DNA of 64,000 nt from JANPIX01 sp031425195. Its GTDB lineage: Bacteria; Pseudomonadota; Alphaproteobacteria; Rhodobacterales; Rhodobacteraceae. The notes below the pieces were generated by a model that was given only the letters and a program-made list of their open reading frames with translations, ran no database searches and had not been told where the DNA came from. Positions 51,285-59,730 of this stretch are shown piece by piece (position 1 is the first letter of the stretch; every line of letters begins with the position of its first letter). The translations under genes and the position numbers were made by a program. The stretch spans positions 1 through 64,000 of the forward strand of contig JANPIX010000026.1 of NCBI GenBank assembly GCA_031425195.1, written 5' to 3'.

Positions 51285-52058
51285 ATGAATTTGCAAGGCA
51301 AGGTCGCTGTCGTCACAGGTTCCAATTCCGGTATCGGGCTTGGCATCGCAGAGGCGCTGGCCGCGGCGGGCGTCAATATCGTGCTGAACAGCTTTACCGA
51401 CCGGCCCGAAGATCGCGATATGGCCCGCGATCTTGGCGCGCGCCACGGCGTGACAGCGCGCTATATTGCGGCAGACATGTCGGATGGCGCCGCGTGCAGA
51501 CGGCTGATCGAGCTGTCGGGTGGTTGCGACATTCTGGTGAACAATGCGGGTATCCAGCACGTATCGCCCATCGACACCTTTCCCGTCGAAAAATGGGACC
51601 AGATCATCGCCATCAACCTGACCTCGGCGTTCCATACTACTGCAGCAGCCCTGCCTGCGATGCGCAAGGCGGGCTGGGGGCGGATCATCAACATCGCCTC
51701 GGCCCACGGCCTGACCGCCAGCCCGTTCAAAGGGGCCTATGTCGCGGCCAAGCATGGCGTTGTCGGTCTGTCAAAAACTGTGGCGCTTGAAACCGCGGGG
51801 CAGGGGATCACCTGCAACGCCATTTGCCCGGGCTATGTGCTGACCCCCTTGGTCGAGGCGCAGATCCCCGATCAGATGAAGGTGCACGGGATGGATCGGG
51901 AAACCGTGATCCGCGACATTCTTCTGGACCGGCAACCTTCCAAGCAGTTTGCCACCACCGATCAGATCGGCGGCACGGTCGTGTTTTTGTGTTCTGCGGC
52001 GGCGGATCAGATCACCGGCACGACGATCAGTGTCGATGGCGGCTGGACGGCGCTGTAA
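51285..52058 (+). CDS. bdhA: 3-hydroxybutyrate dehydrogenase (SDR family)
   Basis: Oxidises 3-hydroxybutyrate to acetoacetate with NAD in polyhydroxybutyrate breakdown. The 257-residue short-chain dehydrogenase has the cofactor motif VVTGSNSGIGLGIAEAL, ILVNNAGIQHVSPIDTFP near residue 82, and catalytic Ser-Tyr-Lys in IASAHGLTASPFKGAYVAAKHG. The IQHVSPIDTFPVEKWD and DRQPSKQFATTDQIGG segments are characteristic of 3-hydroxybutyrate dehydrogenases. GGAGAG precedes the ATG at 51285. The patatin gene starts on the very next base after its TAA. Confidence 0.92.
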   Translation: MNLQGKVAVVTGSNSGIGLGIAEALAAAGVNIVLNSFTDRPEDRDMARDLGARHGVTARYIAADMSDGAACRRLIELSGGCDILVNNAGIQHVSPIDTFPVEKWDQIIAINLTSAFHTTAAALPAMRKAGWGRIINIASAHGLTASPFKGAYVAAKHGVVGLSKTVALETAGQGITCNAICPGYVLTPLVEAQIPDQMKVHGMDRETVIRDILLDRQPSKQFATTDQIGGTVVFLCSAAADQITGTTISVDGGWTAL

Positions 52059-53093
52059 GTGGCGATCCGCATCAATCTGGCCCTGCAGGGCGGCGGCGCG
52101 CATGGTGCATTCACCTGGGGCGTCCTTGACCAGTTGCTGCAGGAAGACGACATCGAAATTGCCGCCATCTCGGGCACTTCGGCCGGGGCGCTGAACGCGG
52201 CGGCATTCAAGGCCGGGATGATTCACGATGGGCGCAAGGGGGCACGCGCTGCGCTCAAGAACCTTTGGGACAATGTCGGTACAGTGGGCGACCTTCGCCT
52301 CAACGCGTGGATGAAGCCTTTTTTACCCTTTGCCGCCGCCTGGACCGAGGTGATGGAGGATACGTTCAAAGTGTCCCCCCAAGGCATCGTTGCGCAAGTC
52401 TTTTCACCCTATGCCTGGGGCGAGCATTGGACCAATCCCTTGGAGCGCGTGGTCAAGGCTTTCGATTTCACAAAGGTCTGCGCCGACGATGGCCCGCGCC
52501 TGTTCATCAGCGCCACGAACGTGCGAACGGGCAAGATCAAGGTGTTCCGCGATCAGGAAATCACGCCGGATGTGCTGCTGGCATCAACCTGCCTGCCGAC
52601 TGTGTTTCAGGCAGTCAACGTGACCGATCCCGTAACCGGCATCACCGACAGTTACTGGGACGGTGGCTATGCCGGAAATCCGGCGCTGTTCCCGATGTAT
52701 GACCGGGCCTTGCCGGATGACATTGTGATCGTGTCAATCAATCCTCTGCGGCGCGAGGCGGTGCCCGAAACGCCGCTGGAAATTCAGAACAGGATCAACG
52801 AGATAAGTTTTAACGCAGCCCTGCTTGGTGAATTGCGATCCGTCAACTTTGTGCGCCGGTTGATAGCAGACGGACGGATGCACAAGAACGACATGAAGGT
52901 TCCCCACATCCACATGATTTCAGATGATCCCTTGATGACCGAGCTTTCGGCCACAACCAAGCTGTTGCCGACACCGGCCATCCTTGCGCAGTTGCGAAGC
53001 GCGGGTGAGGTGGCGGCTGACAGCTTTCTGTCATCCCATCGTGGTGACTTGAACCACAGGAGCACGGTCGATCTTCAACGGCTTTTCGCCTGA
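52059..53093 (+). CDS. patatin-like phospholipase/acyl hydrolase
   Basis: A 344-residue patatin-type serine hydrolase. The oxyanion glycine stretch LALQGGGAHGAFTWGVLDQLL lies at the N-terminus. The nucleophile Ser is in AISGTSAGALNAAAF near residue 41, and the catalytic Asp is in YWDGGYAGNPALFP near 206. There is no signal peptide. The start is GTG at 52059, immediately after the bdhA stop, so they are co-expressed. A role in polyhydroxybutyrate granule or membrane-lipid turnover is inferred from this pairing. Confidence 0.9.
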   Translation: MAIRINLALQGGGAHGAFTWGVLDQLLQEDDIEIAAISGTSAGALNAAAFKAGMIHDGRKGARAALKNLWDNVGTVGDLRLNAWMKPFLPFAAAWTEVMEDTFKVSPQGIVAQVFSPYAWGEHWTNPLERVVKAFDFTKVCADDGPRLFISATNVRTGKIKVFRDQEITPDVLLASTCLPTVFQAVNVTDPVTGITDSYWDGGYAGNPALFPMYDRALPDDIVIVSINPLRREAVPETPLEIQNRINEISFNAALLGELRSVNFVRRLIADGRMHKNDMKVPHIHMISDDPLMTELSATTKLLPTPAILAQLRSAGEVAADSFLSSHRGDLNHRSTVDLQRLFA

Positions 53094-53786
53094 TCACGCA
53101 ATCTGGGAAAGGGCATCCTTGGCTGCAGGTGCCACCAGTCCGGCTGACACGACCATTTTCGCCGCATCTTCGGATGTCATGTCCAACAGAATGACGTCCC
53201 GCGCCGGAACATAAATCAACAGCCCCGATGTAAAGGGCGTCAGGGCCACGAATACGGCAAGATATTCGTCATCGCCGGGCAATTTGGCCGCAATTTCGCC
53301 CTTTGCGCCCGAAGCGACGAACCCAAGCACCCAGGCGCCGGGACGCGGAAACTGAACCAGACAGGTGCGGTCGAAATGGGTTTCTGATCGGCCAAACACC
53401 GTTTCGGCAATCTGCTTGAACCCCGTGTAGATCGAGCGCACGACAGGCATACGATCCACCAGCCCCTCGGCCTGCCGCAGCAGTGATCGCCCGATCAACC
53501 CCTTTGCCATCCAGCCGATCAGGATGGTGAACATCAGGAACACGATCACCCCAAGCCCGCGCACCGGATAGTTCGCGTCGGGGCCAAGATAGTATTGGAT
53601 CAACGCCTGTGGCTGATAGCTCGCAGGGATCAGCGGCAGGATCCACCCGTCAAGCCAGCCGATCACCGCCCAGATCAGATAGATCGTCAGGCCAACCGGC
53701 AGCACGACCACCAGCCCTGTCAGGAAGTTCGCCCGAAGCCGGGCCAGAATACCGCGTTTGCGCAACGAATTGGGAATGGCTTCCAT
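53094..53786 (-). CDS. DUF502-family membrane protein
   Basis: A 230-residue membrane protein. There are two hydrophobic segments, near residues 18-42 (FLTGLVVVLPVGLTIYLIWAVIGWLDG) and 76-96 (GLGVIVFLMFTILIGWMAKG). A soluble domain follows with VRSIYTGFKQIAETVFGRSE and FVALTPFTSGLLIYVPARDV, the DUF502 signature. The function is unknown. It converges with the patatin gene without a gap. Confidence 0.88.
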   Translation of the reverse strand: MEAIPNSLRKRGILARLRANFLTGLVVVLPVGLTIYLIWAVIGWLDGWILPLIPASYQPQALIQYYLGPDANYPVRGLGVIVFLMFTILIGWMAKGLIGRSLLRQAEGLVDRMPVVRSIYTGFKQIAETVFGRSETHFDRTCLVQFPRPGAWVLGFVASGAKGEIAAKLPGDDEYLAVFVALTPFTSGLLIYVPARDVILLDMTSEDAAKMVVSAGLVAPAAKDALSQIA

Positions 53787-53851
53787 GGCGGTCCTTATAG
53801 GGCGGTCTGGTCAAGTTTAACAGGCACCGACCGCGCGACAATTGCAAAGCG

Positions 53852-54778
53852 TCATACACCGCTGCGCAAGGTGGCGATTTCCGCGGCAATCGCAGACGCC
53901 AGACGCGCATTGTTGCGCACCAGTGCCATGTTCGACACAAGGGATCGCCCAGCAGTCAGCGCAAAGATGCGGTCGAGCAGGAACGGCGTCACCGATTTCG
54001 CGGCGATACCCGCATTCCGCGCATCGTTCAGCGCGGTTTCAATGACAGGCATGATGATGTCGCGTGGAATTTCATGAGCCGTTGGAATGGGGTTGGCCAC
54101 AAGCTGCCCGCCCGCAAGGCCAAGCCGCCCCCGCATCAGATGCGCCTTGGCAATCTGCCCGGGCGTATCCATGCGCAAAGGGGCCGGAAGGCCGGAACTG
54201 CGCGACCAGAAGGCTGGTAATTCATCCTGACCAAAGGCAATGACAGGCACGCCGTAGGTTTCCAGCACTTCAAGGGTTTTCGGCAGATCTAGGATCGCCT
54301 TCGCCCCCGCCGCAACAACCGTCACTGCAGTGTGCGCCAGTTCGCGCAGGTCGGCGGAAATGTCGAAACTGGTTTCCGCCCCCCGATGCACCCCGCCGAT
54401 GCCGCCGGTTGCGAACACGTCGATCCCTGCCAGCCGGGCGCAGATCATCGTGGCGGCCACTGTCGTGGCCCCGGTCCGCCCCATCGCCAGACAGGCGGCA
54501 AGATCGGCGCGGCTCAGCTTCATGGCGTCGGGTGTTTGCCCCAGGGCATCAAGTTCGGCGTCGCTCAGGCCGATATGGATGGTCCCACCCATCACGGCGA
54601 TGGTGGCAGGTACGGCACCACACAGGCGAATGTCGGCCTCCACCTGCCGCGCAGTTTCCACATTCTGCGGAAACGGCATGCCATGCGTGATGATGGTGGA
54701 TTCAAGGGCCACGACGGGCAATCCATTGTCCAGCGCGCTGCGCACTTCGGCAGTCAAGGTCAGGGGCAGGGGGGTCAT
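53852..54778 (-). CDS. psuG: pseudouridine-5'-phosphate glycosidase
   Basis: PsuG splits pseudouridine 5'-phosphate into uracil and ribose 5-phosphate during RNA turnover. The 308-residue protein has VVALESTIITHGMPFPQNVE near residue 22 and AVMGGTIHIGLSD near 63. FATGGIGGVHRGAETSFDISAD is near 122, and the C-terminal NPIPTAHEIPRDIIMPVIE is near 213. It follows the kinase gene with an ATGA overlap, which together makes the two-step pseudouridine degradation route. Confidence 0.93.
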   Translation of the reverse strand: MTPLPLTLTAEVRSALDNGLPVVALESTIITHGMPFPQNVETARQVEADIRLCGAVPATIAVMGGTIHIGLSDAELDALGQTPDAMKLSRADLAACLAMGRTGATTVAATMICARLAGIDVFATGGIGGVHRGAETSFDISADLRELAHTAVTVVAAGAKAILDLPKTLEVLETYGVPVIAFGQDELPAFWSRSSGLPAPLRMDTPGQIAKAHLMRGRLGLAGGQLVANPIPTAHEIPRDIIMPVIETALNDARNAGIAAKSVTPFLLDRIFALTAGRSLVSNMALVRNNARLASAIAAEIATLRSGV

Positions 54779-55671
54779 GAACCAATCTCTCCGGAAACAT
54801 AATCGGCGGCGGCGCGAAGCGCCTGGGCAAGGGCTGCTTCACGCGACAGACCGCGCCGTTCGGCAACTATATGCGCCGCCATGAACGTGTCGCCCGCCCC
54901 CGTGACGCGGGTGACGAGCACGGGCGGCGGTGCGCCGGTGATGATGTCGCGTCCCGCCATGCCGTCTGCGGCAGGGTTGCCGCCATCCGTCACCAGCACC
55001 CGGCCAGCCCCTCGCGCAATCAGGGCGGCGGCGGCGTCCCGCGCGGTATCGCAAGGGCCTTTGCTCAACAGGCAGGCCTCTTCCAGATTGACGTAAAGCG
55101 TGGTGCGCGGATGGGTAAGCAGCGGAAGCAGCCGTTCGGCCTTGCCGGGGCTTGCCGGGGCCACCCGCAAATCCGCAGCGGCGAACAGGGGCGAGGCTGC
55201 AATGGTGGCCAGCAGCGCCTCGGTCAGGTTGCCATCAAGGGCGATGGCGCCCGCATAGGGCGTGGCCGCCGAACCAAGGGTGCCATCCGCCAAAGGGCGA
55301 AGCACCTTGTCCCCCGCCGCCTCAAGCGAATGGGCATCTGCGACTGCAGCGATCAGCCCGTTCGCGCCTTCGATGGCCATATACCGGTCCGTCGGCAGAT
55401 CGTCAGAGCGGTAAACATGATCCGTCATCAAACCAAGATGCGCGCTTGCCGCGATCAGTTCATCACCCTCGGCATCGCGTCCGATTGCCGTCAGAAGGGC
55501 AGGCGTCAGACCAAACCGCCGCAGCGTCATCGCGATGTTCATCGCAACACCGCCGGGCAGCCGCGTGATCCGCCCCGGCACATCCGACCCCACCCGCATA
55601 GAGGCGGGCGTGCGGCCGATGATGTCCCACAGGACGGAACCGATGCACAGGATGTCTGGGCTTTGCGTCAT
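54775..55671 (-). CDS. psuK: PfkB-family sugar kinase, probable pseudouridine kinase
   Basis: A 298-residue ribokinase-type kinase. PfkB signature 1 region is RLPGGVAMNIAMTLRRFG near residue 40. Signature 2, with the catalytic Asp, is RVTGAGDTFMAAHIVAE near 255, and ILCIGSVLWDIIGRTPAS opens the protein. Pseudouridine is inferred as substrate because psuG overlaps its end by four bases. ATG 55671 gives the family start. No nucleoside transporter gene is beside them. Confidence 0.87.
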   Translation of the reverse strand: MTQSPDILCIGSVLWDIIGRTPASMRVGSDVPGRITRLPGGVAMNIAMTLRRFGLTPALLTAIGRDAEGDELIAASAHLGLMTDHVYRSDDLPTDRYMAIEGANGLIAAVADAHSLEAAGDKVLRPLADGTLGSAATPYAGAIALDGNLTEALLATIAASPLFAAADLRVAPASPGKAERLLPLLTHPRTTLYVNLEEACLLSKGPCDTARDAAAALIARGAGRVLVTDGGNPAADGMAGRDIITGAPPPVLVTRVTGAGDTFMAAHIVAERRGLSREAALAQALRAAADYVSGEIGS

Positions 55672-55814
55672 GCCGCCTGCATAACGAAGCCTTGCGCAAC
55701 TGCAAGACCGCGATGCACATCCGCCAAACTTGCGCAGCACCCCTTGCGTTTCCCGGGGTCACGCTGTAACGACCGCGCACTTCACAGGCACAGCTTGGGC
55801 CGCACGGGGGAGAA

Positions 55815-55875
55815 ATCCTCGTCGGTCCGCCGGTTGTTCCGGAATAATCCGGAATGAGACAGCCGTGCCGAGGAT
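55815..55875 (+). promoter_or_regulatory. structured leader of rpsB (candidate S2 autoregulatory element)
   Basis: In the 226-base space before rpsB, ATCCTCG (55815-55821) pairs perfectly with CGAGGAT (55869-55875). Inside is a perfect hairpin TTCCGGA (55837-55843) / TCCGGAA (55848-55854) with loop ATAA. The fold ends 22 bases before the start codon. Ribosomal protein S2 is known to repress its own mRNA in gammaproteobacteria, so an analogous control site is inferred. A possible promoter (TTGCGT 55744-55749, 17 bases, TAACGA) lies upstream. Confidence 0.5.
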
Positions 55876-55897
55876 CGAAACCGGAAAGGACAAAGAC

Positions 55898-56668
55898 ATG
55901 GCTCTGCCAGAGTTTTCCATGCGCCAACTGCTTGAGGCTGGCGTTCACTATGGTCACCAGACCGCCCGTTGGAACCCGAAGATGGGTGAATACATCTATG
56001 GTGATCGCAACGGCATTCACATTCTCGACCTGACGCAAACCGTTCCCTTGCTGGATCAGGCGCTCAAGGTAGTGCGCGATACGGTTGCCAAGGGCGGCCG
56101 CATCCTGTTCGTCGGCACCAAGCGTCAGGCGCAAAAGCCGGTCGCAGACGCAGCCGAACGTTGCGCACAATTCTACATGAACCACCGCTGGCTGGGCGGC
56201 ACGCTGACCAACTGGAAAACCGTTTCCCAGTCGATCCAGCGGCTCAAGCAGCTTGACGCGCTGATGGCTGACGGTGCAGGCGGCATGACCAAGAAAGAAC
56301 GCCTTGGCATGGAACGCGAGCAGTCGAAACTGCAGGCGTCGCTGGGCGGCATCCGTGAAATGGGCGGCGTGCCGGACCTGATCTTCATCATCGACGTGGG
56401 CAAGGAAGATCTCGCGATCTTGGAAGCACAGAAGCTGGGCATTCCGGTCGTCGGCGTTGTCGACACCAACTGCTCACCCAAGGGTGTGACGCACATCATC
56501 CCGGGCAACGACGATGCAGCTCGTGCAATCGCGCTGTACTGCGACCTGATTTCGCGGGCGGCCCTTGACGGCATGTCGGCACAGATGGGTGCAGCTGGCG
56601 TCGATCTGGGTTCGCTTGAAGATGCGCCGGAAGAAGAAGCCGTCGCAGAAGTAGTCGCCGAGGCCTGA
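55898..56668 (+). CDS. rpsB: 30S ribosomal protein S2
   Basis: A 256-residue ribosomal protein at the 30S head-body junction. Starts MALPEFSMRQLLEAGVHYGH, with QTARWNPKMGEYIYGDRNGI, the IHILDLTQTVPLLDQAL segment, NHRWLGGTLTNWKTVSQSI near residue 93, and VGVVDTNCSPKGVTHIIPGND near 190. The C-terminal tail is acidic. The AAAGGACAAAG leader fits the ATG at 55898. tsf follows 74 bases later, the universal rpsB-tsf pair. Confidence 0.98.
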   Translation: MALPEFSMRQLLEAGVHYGHQTARWNPKMGEYIYGDRNGIHILDLTQTVPLLDQALKVVRDTVAKGGRILFVGTKRQAQKPVADAAERCAQFYMNHRWLGGTLTNWKTVSQSIQRLKQLDALMADGAGGMTKKERLGMEREQSKLQASLGGIREMGGVPDLIFIIDVGKEDLAILEAQKLGIPVVGVVDTNCSPKGVTHIIPGNDDAARAIALYCDLISRAALDGMSAQMGAAGVDLGSLEDAPEEEAVAEVVAEA

Positions 56669-56742
56669 TCCGGCCTGACACAAAAGTGTTGCCTGGTGGG
56701 GTCAAGCTCCGCCGGGTTTCCCCGATTTTGAGGAGAGCTGAC

Positions 56743-57618
56743 ATGCTGATCACCGCAGCGATGGTGAAAGATCTGCGCGAACAGACAGGCGCAGGAATGA
56801 TGGACGCCAAGATGGCGTTGACAGAAAACAACGGCGATTTCGAAGCGGCGACAGACTGGCTGCGCACCAAGGGACTGGCAAAGGCCGCCAAGAAATCCGG
56901 GCGCATCGCGGCCGAAGGTCTGGTGGGCGTGGCTGTGTCCGCAGGTCGTGGCGTGGCCGTCGAAGTGAACTCTGAAACCGACTTCGTGGCCAAGAACGCC
57001 GATTTCCAGACAATGGTTCGCAGCATCAGCAAAGTGGCGCTGTCAGTTGACGACATCGACGCCCTGCTTGCCGCCGAACTTGATGGCCAGAACGTCGATT
57101 CCGCCGTCAATGCCGCAATCGCCGTGATCGGCGAAAAAATCTCGCTGCGCCGGATGGCAGTCGCCAAGGCCGATCATGTTGCAGCCTATGTGCACAACGC
57201 TGCAGCCGATGGCATGGGCAAGATCGGCGTTCTGGTTGCCGTGAATGGCACCGACAATGGCATTGCCAAGCAGATCGCCATGCACATCGCAGCAACGAAC
57301 CCCGCGTCGCTGTCCGAACAAGACCTCGACCCGGCACTGGTTGCCCGTGAAAAGAACATCCTGACCGAACAGGCGCGTGAATCGGGCAAGCCCGAAGCGG
57401 TGATCGAAAAGATGATCGTCGGCCGGATGGCCAAGTTCTACGAAGAAGTGACACTTCTGGGTCAGAAGTTCGTGCTGAACCCTGATATCACGGTCGGTCA
57501 GGCCGCCAAGGATGCAGGCGTCGAAGTCGTGAGCTTTGTGCGCATGGCCGTCGGCGAAGGCATCGAAAAGGAAAAAGAGGATTTTGCGGCCGAAGTCGCA
57601 AAGACCCTGAAGGGCTGA
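56743..57618 (+). CDS. tsf: elongation factor Ts
   Basis: EF-Ts exchanges GDP for GTP on EF-Tu. The 291-residue protein has the N-terminal UBA-like domain (AAMVKDLREQTGAGMMDAKM and EAATDWLRTKGLAKAAKKSG) and the core motif VEVNSETDFVAKNADFQ near residue 75. The second EF-Tu contact subdomain follows. AGGAG precedes the ATG by eight bases. A terminator closes the transcript downstream. Confidence 0.98.
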   Translation: MLITAAMVKDLREQTGAGMMDAKMALTENNGDFEAATDWLRTKGLAKAAKKSGRIAAEGLVGVAVSAGRGVAVEVNSETDFVAKNADFQTMVRSISKVALSVDDIDALLAAELDGQNVDSAVNAAIAVIGEKISLRRMAVAKADHVAAYVHNAAADGMGKIGVLVAVNGTDNGIAKQIAMHIAATNPASLSEQDLDPALVAREKNILTEQARESGKPEAVIEKMIVGRMAKFYEEVTLLGQKFVLNPDITVGQAAKDAGVEVVSFVRMAVGEGIEKEKEDFAAEVAKTLKG

Positions 57619-57645
57619 GTACAACCCGCCAAAACAGAACGGAAC

Positions 57646-57671
57646 AGGGGTGGCTCGCGCCGCCCCTTTTT
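57646..57671 (+). terminator. intrinsic terminator after tsf
   Basis: A 9-bp stem, AGGGGTGGC / GCCGCCCCT (one T-G wobble), with loop TCGC and five T residues, 28 bases after the tsf stop codon. Confidence 0.85.
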
Positions 57672-57736
57672 CATGGCACCGCCTTGCCTTGCCGTGCCGT
57701 TCCGTGGTTTGACACCCCCATGCTGCAGGTTTGGGG

Positions 57737-58915
57737 ATGCATGGAATGGCCGGTTCGGATGTCTTGATCGTGGGTGGCGGCGTCATGGGCGCATCAGCGG
57801 CGTGGTGGCTGACCAAAATGTCGCCTGGCCTGAGCGTCACCGTGATCGAGCGCGATCCCACCTATGCCCATGCGGCAACGGCGTTGTCGGTCGCGTCGAT
57901 CCGGCAGCAATTCACCACGCTCGTCAATGTTCAGATATCCCGGTTCGGCATTGATTTCATTCGAAATTTCCAAGACCACGTGGGGCAGCGGGCGGGAAAC
58001 CTTGGCCTGAAGGAAAATGGCTATCTGTTCGTCACCGGTGACGCGTCGATGGTATCGGTGATGCAGGATGTGGCCACGATGCAGCGGGATGCCGGGGCAG
58101 GGACTGACGTATTAACTCCTGCACAGATCGCCTCGCGCTTTCCCTGGATCGCCGTCGATGATCTGCAAGCCGGGTCGTTCGGCCCGCGCGATGAAGGCTG
58201 GTTTGACAACATGGGCCTTCTGGCGGGGTTCCGCGCCGGTGCAAAAGCGGCAGGGGCGCGTTTTGTGACGGATGACGTGACGGGCGTCACTGTTGACGCT
58301 GGCAAGATCACCGGGGTGACCTTGGCCAAGGGAGGTGCCGTTGCCTGTGACGTTCTGGTCAACGCGGCGGGCACGCGCGCGGCCAGGGTGATGGAGATGG
58401 CAGGTCTGTCCTTGCCCGTCGAACCCCGCAAGCGCACTGTTTTCGTCATCGACGCCCCGAACGCCCGCCACCCCGATGGTCCGTTGCTGGTGGATGCGGG
58501 GTTCTATCTTCGGCCAGAACATCAGCACTGGATCACAGCCACCGTTCCACAGGGCGATGAAGCCTGTGATATCAATGACTTCGACCCCGATCTTCATTTG
58601 TTTGAGGATGTGATCTGGGAACAGCTTTACGCCCGCGCACCCGGGTTTGACGCGGTCAAGGTGATACGCCACTGGGTTGGGCATTATGACTACAACACAC
58701 TTGATCAGAACGCGATCCTCGGCCCGCATCCGATGATCCCCAACCTGTTCCTGATGAATGGCTTTTCGGGCCACGGCCTGCAGCAATCACCCGCCGTCGG
58801 CCGCGGCCTTGCCGAACACATCCTGACCGGCGCTTGGCAAAGCCTTGATCTGTCGGATCTGGGTGTGGGTCGGGTTCTGGCGGGCCGCGCCTTTGTGGAG
58901 CGCGGGATCGTCTGA
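57737..58915 (+). CDS. FAD-dependent oxidoreductase (DAO family)
   Basis: A protein of about 392 residues with a glycine-rich FAD-binding start, VLIVGGGVMGASAAWWLTKM, and VTVIERDPTYAHAATALSVAS around residue 40. It also has GPRDEGWFDNMGLLAGF near 155 and a C-terminal FAD contact NGFSGHGLQQSPAVGRGLAEH near 345. The DAO family includes D-amino acid, sarcosine and glycine-type oxidases. The Ser-Val-Ala-Ser-Ile-Arg-Gln-Gln motif resembles the FOXRED1-like branch. The substrate is unknown. The start may be ATG 57737 or 57746. Confidence 0.86.
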   Translation: MHGMAGSDVLIVGGGVMGASAAWWLTKMSPGLSVTVIERDPTYAHAATALSVASIRQQFTTLVNVQISRFGIDFIRNFQDHVGQRAGNLGLKENGYLFVTGDASMVSVMQDVATMQRDAGAGTDVLTPAQIASRFPWIAVDDLQAGSFGPRDEGWFDNMGLLAGFRAGAKAAGARFVTDDVTGVTVDAGKITGVTLAKGGAVACDVLVNAAGTRAARVMEMAGLSLPVEPRKRTVFVIDAPNARHPDGPLLVDAGFYLRPEHQHWITATVPQGDEACDINDFDPDLHLFEDVIWEQLYARAPGFDAVKVIRHWVGHYDYNTLDQNAILGPHPMIPNLFLMNGFSGHGLQQSPAVGRGLAEHILTGAWQSLDLSDLGVGRVLAGRAFVERGIV

Positions 58916-58922
58916 CCCGAAC

Positions 58923-59603
58923 CTAGCTTGCAGCAGCCCGCAGAGCCCGAATGTTGTCGCCGTAGGGGCCTTGATTGCTGACCGAACCGCCCTTGAACAC
59001 GGCCGATCCGGCGACCAACACGTTGGCACCTGCACGCGCCACACTGGCCGCATTGTCCAGCGTCACGCCGCCGTCCACCTCCAGATGGATGGGCAGGTCG
59101 CCGATCATCTTGCGCAACGCTTCGATCTTTGTCAACTGAGACTGGATGAATTTCTGCCCGCCAAAGCCCGGGTTGACTGTCATCACGCAAATGACGTCGA
59201 CACAATCCAGAAGGTCGGCCACCGAGTCGACCAGTGTTCCGGGGTTGATCGCAAGACCCGCCATTTTGCCAGTATTCCGAATGGCTTGCAGCGTCCTGTG
59301 AATGTGTGGGCCGGCCTCGGCATGGGCCGTTATCACATCTGCGCCTGCATCAGCAAAGGCGCTGATATAGGGGTCGACCGGCGAGATCATCAGATGGACA
59401 TCCATGATGCCCCGAATATGCGGCCGCAGCGCTGCACACATTGCCGGGCCGAATGTCAGGTTCGGCACGAAATGCCCGTCCATCACATCCACATGAACCC
59501 AATCGGCACCTTGATCTTCGATCGCCCGGCACTCAGCACCGAAGTTCGCGAAATCCGCGGCCAGAATGGATGGGGCAATCTTCACCGAACGGTCAAAGGC
59601 CAT
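58923..59603 (-). CDS. rpe: ribulose-phosphate 3-epimerase
   Basis: Interconverts ribulose 5-phosphate and xylulose 5-phosphate in the pentose phosphate and Calvin cycles. The 226-residue TIM-barrel protein has IAPSILAADFANFGAECRAI and the metal-binding HVDVMDGHFVPNLTFGP near residue 37. VHLMISPVDPYISAFADAGAD is near 69, MTVNPGFGGQKFIQSQL near 140, and LEVDGGVTLDNAASVARAGA near 175. It converges with the FAD oxidase gene 7 bases away. Transketolase, its pathway partner, is at the start of the window. Confidence 0.96.
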   Translation of the reverse strand: MAFDRSVKIAPSILAADFANFGAECRAIEDQGADWVHVDVMDGHFVPNLTFGPAMCAALRPHIRGIMDVHLMISPVDPYISAFADAGADVITAHAEAGPHIHRTLQAIRNTGKMAGLAINPGTLVDSVADLLDCVDVICVMTVNPGFGGQKFIQSQLTKIEALRKMIGDLPIHLEVDGGVTLDNAASVARAGANVLVAGSAVFKGGSVSNQGPYGDNIRALRAAAS

Positions 59604-59730
59604 GTTGTCCTCACTAGTTTTGATGGCGGTTTACTCAATCAGCGCCGTATGGTCCAGTCACCGGCATTTCTGCCTGTCACGATATTACATAATATTGATT
59701 ATACGACATACCGATCCATTTGAACCTGAG

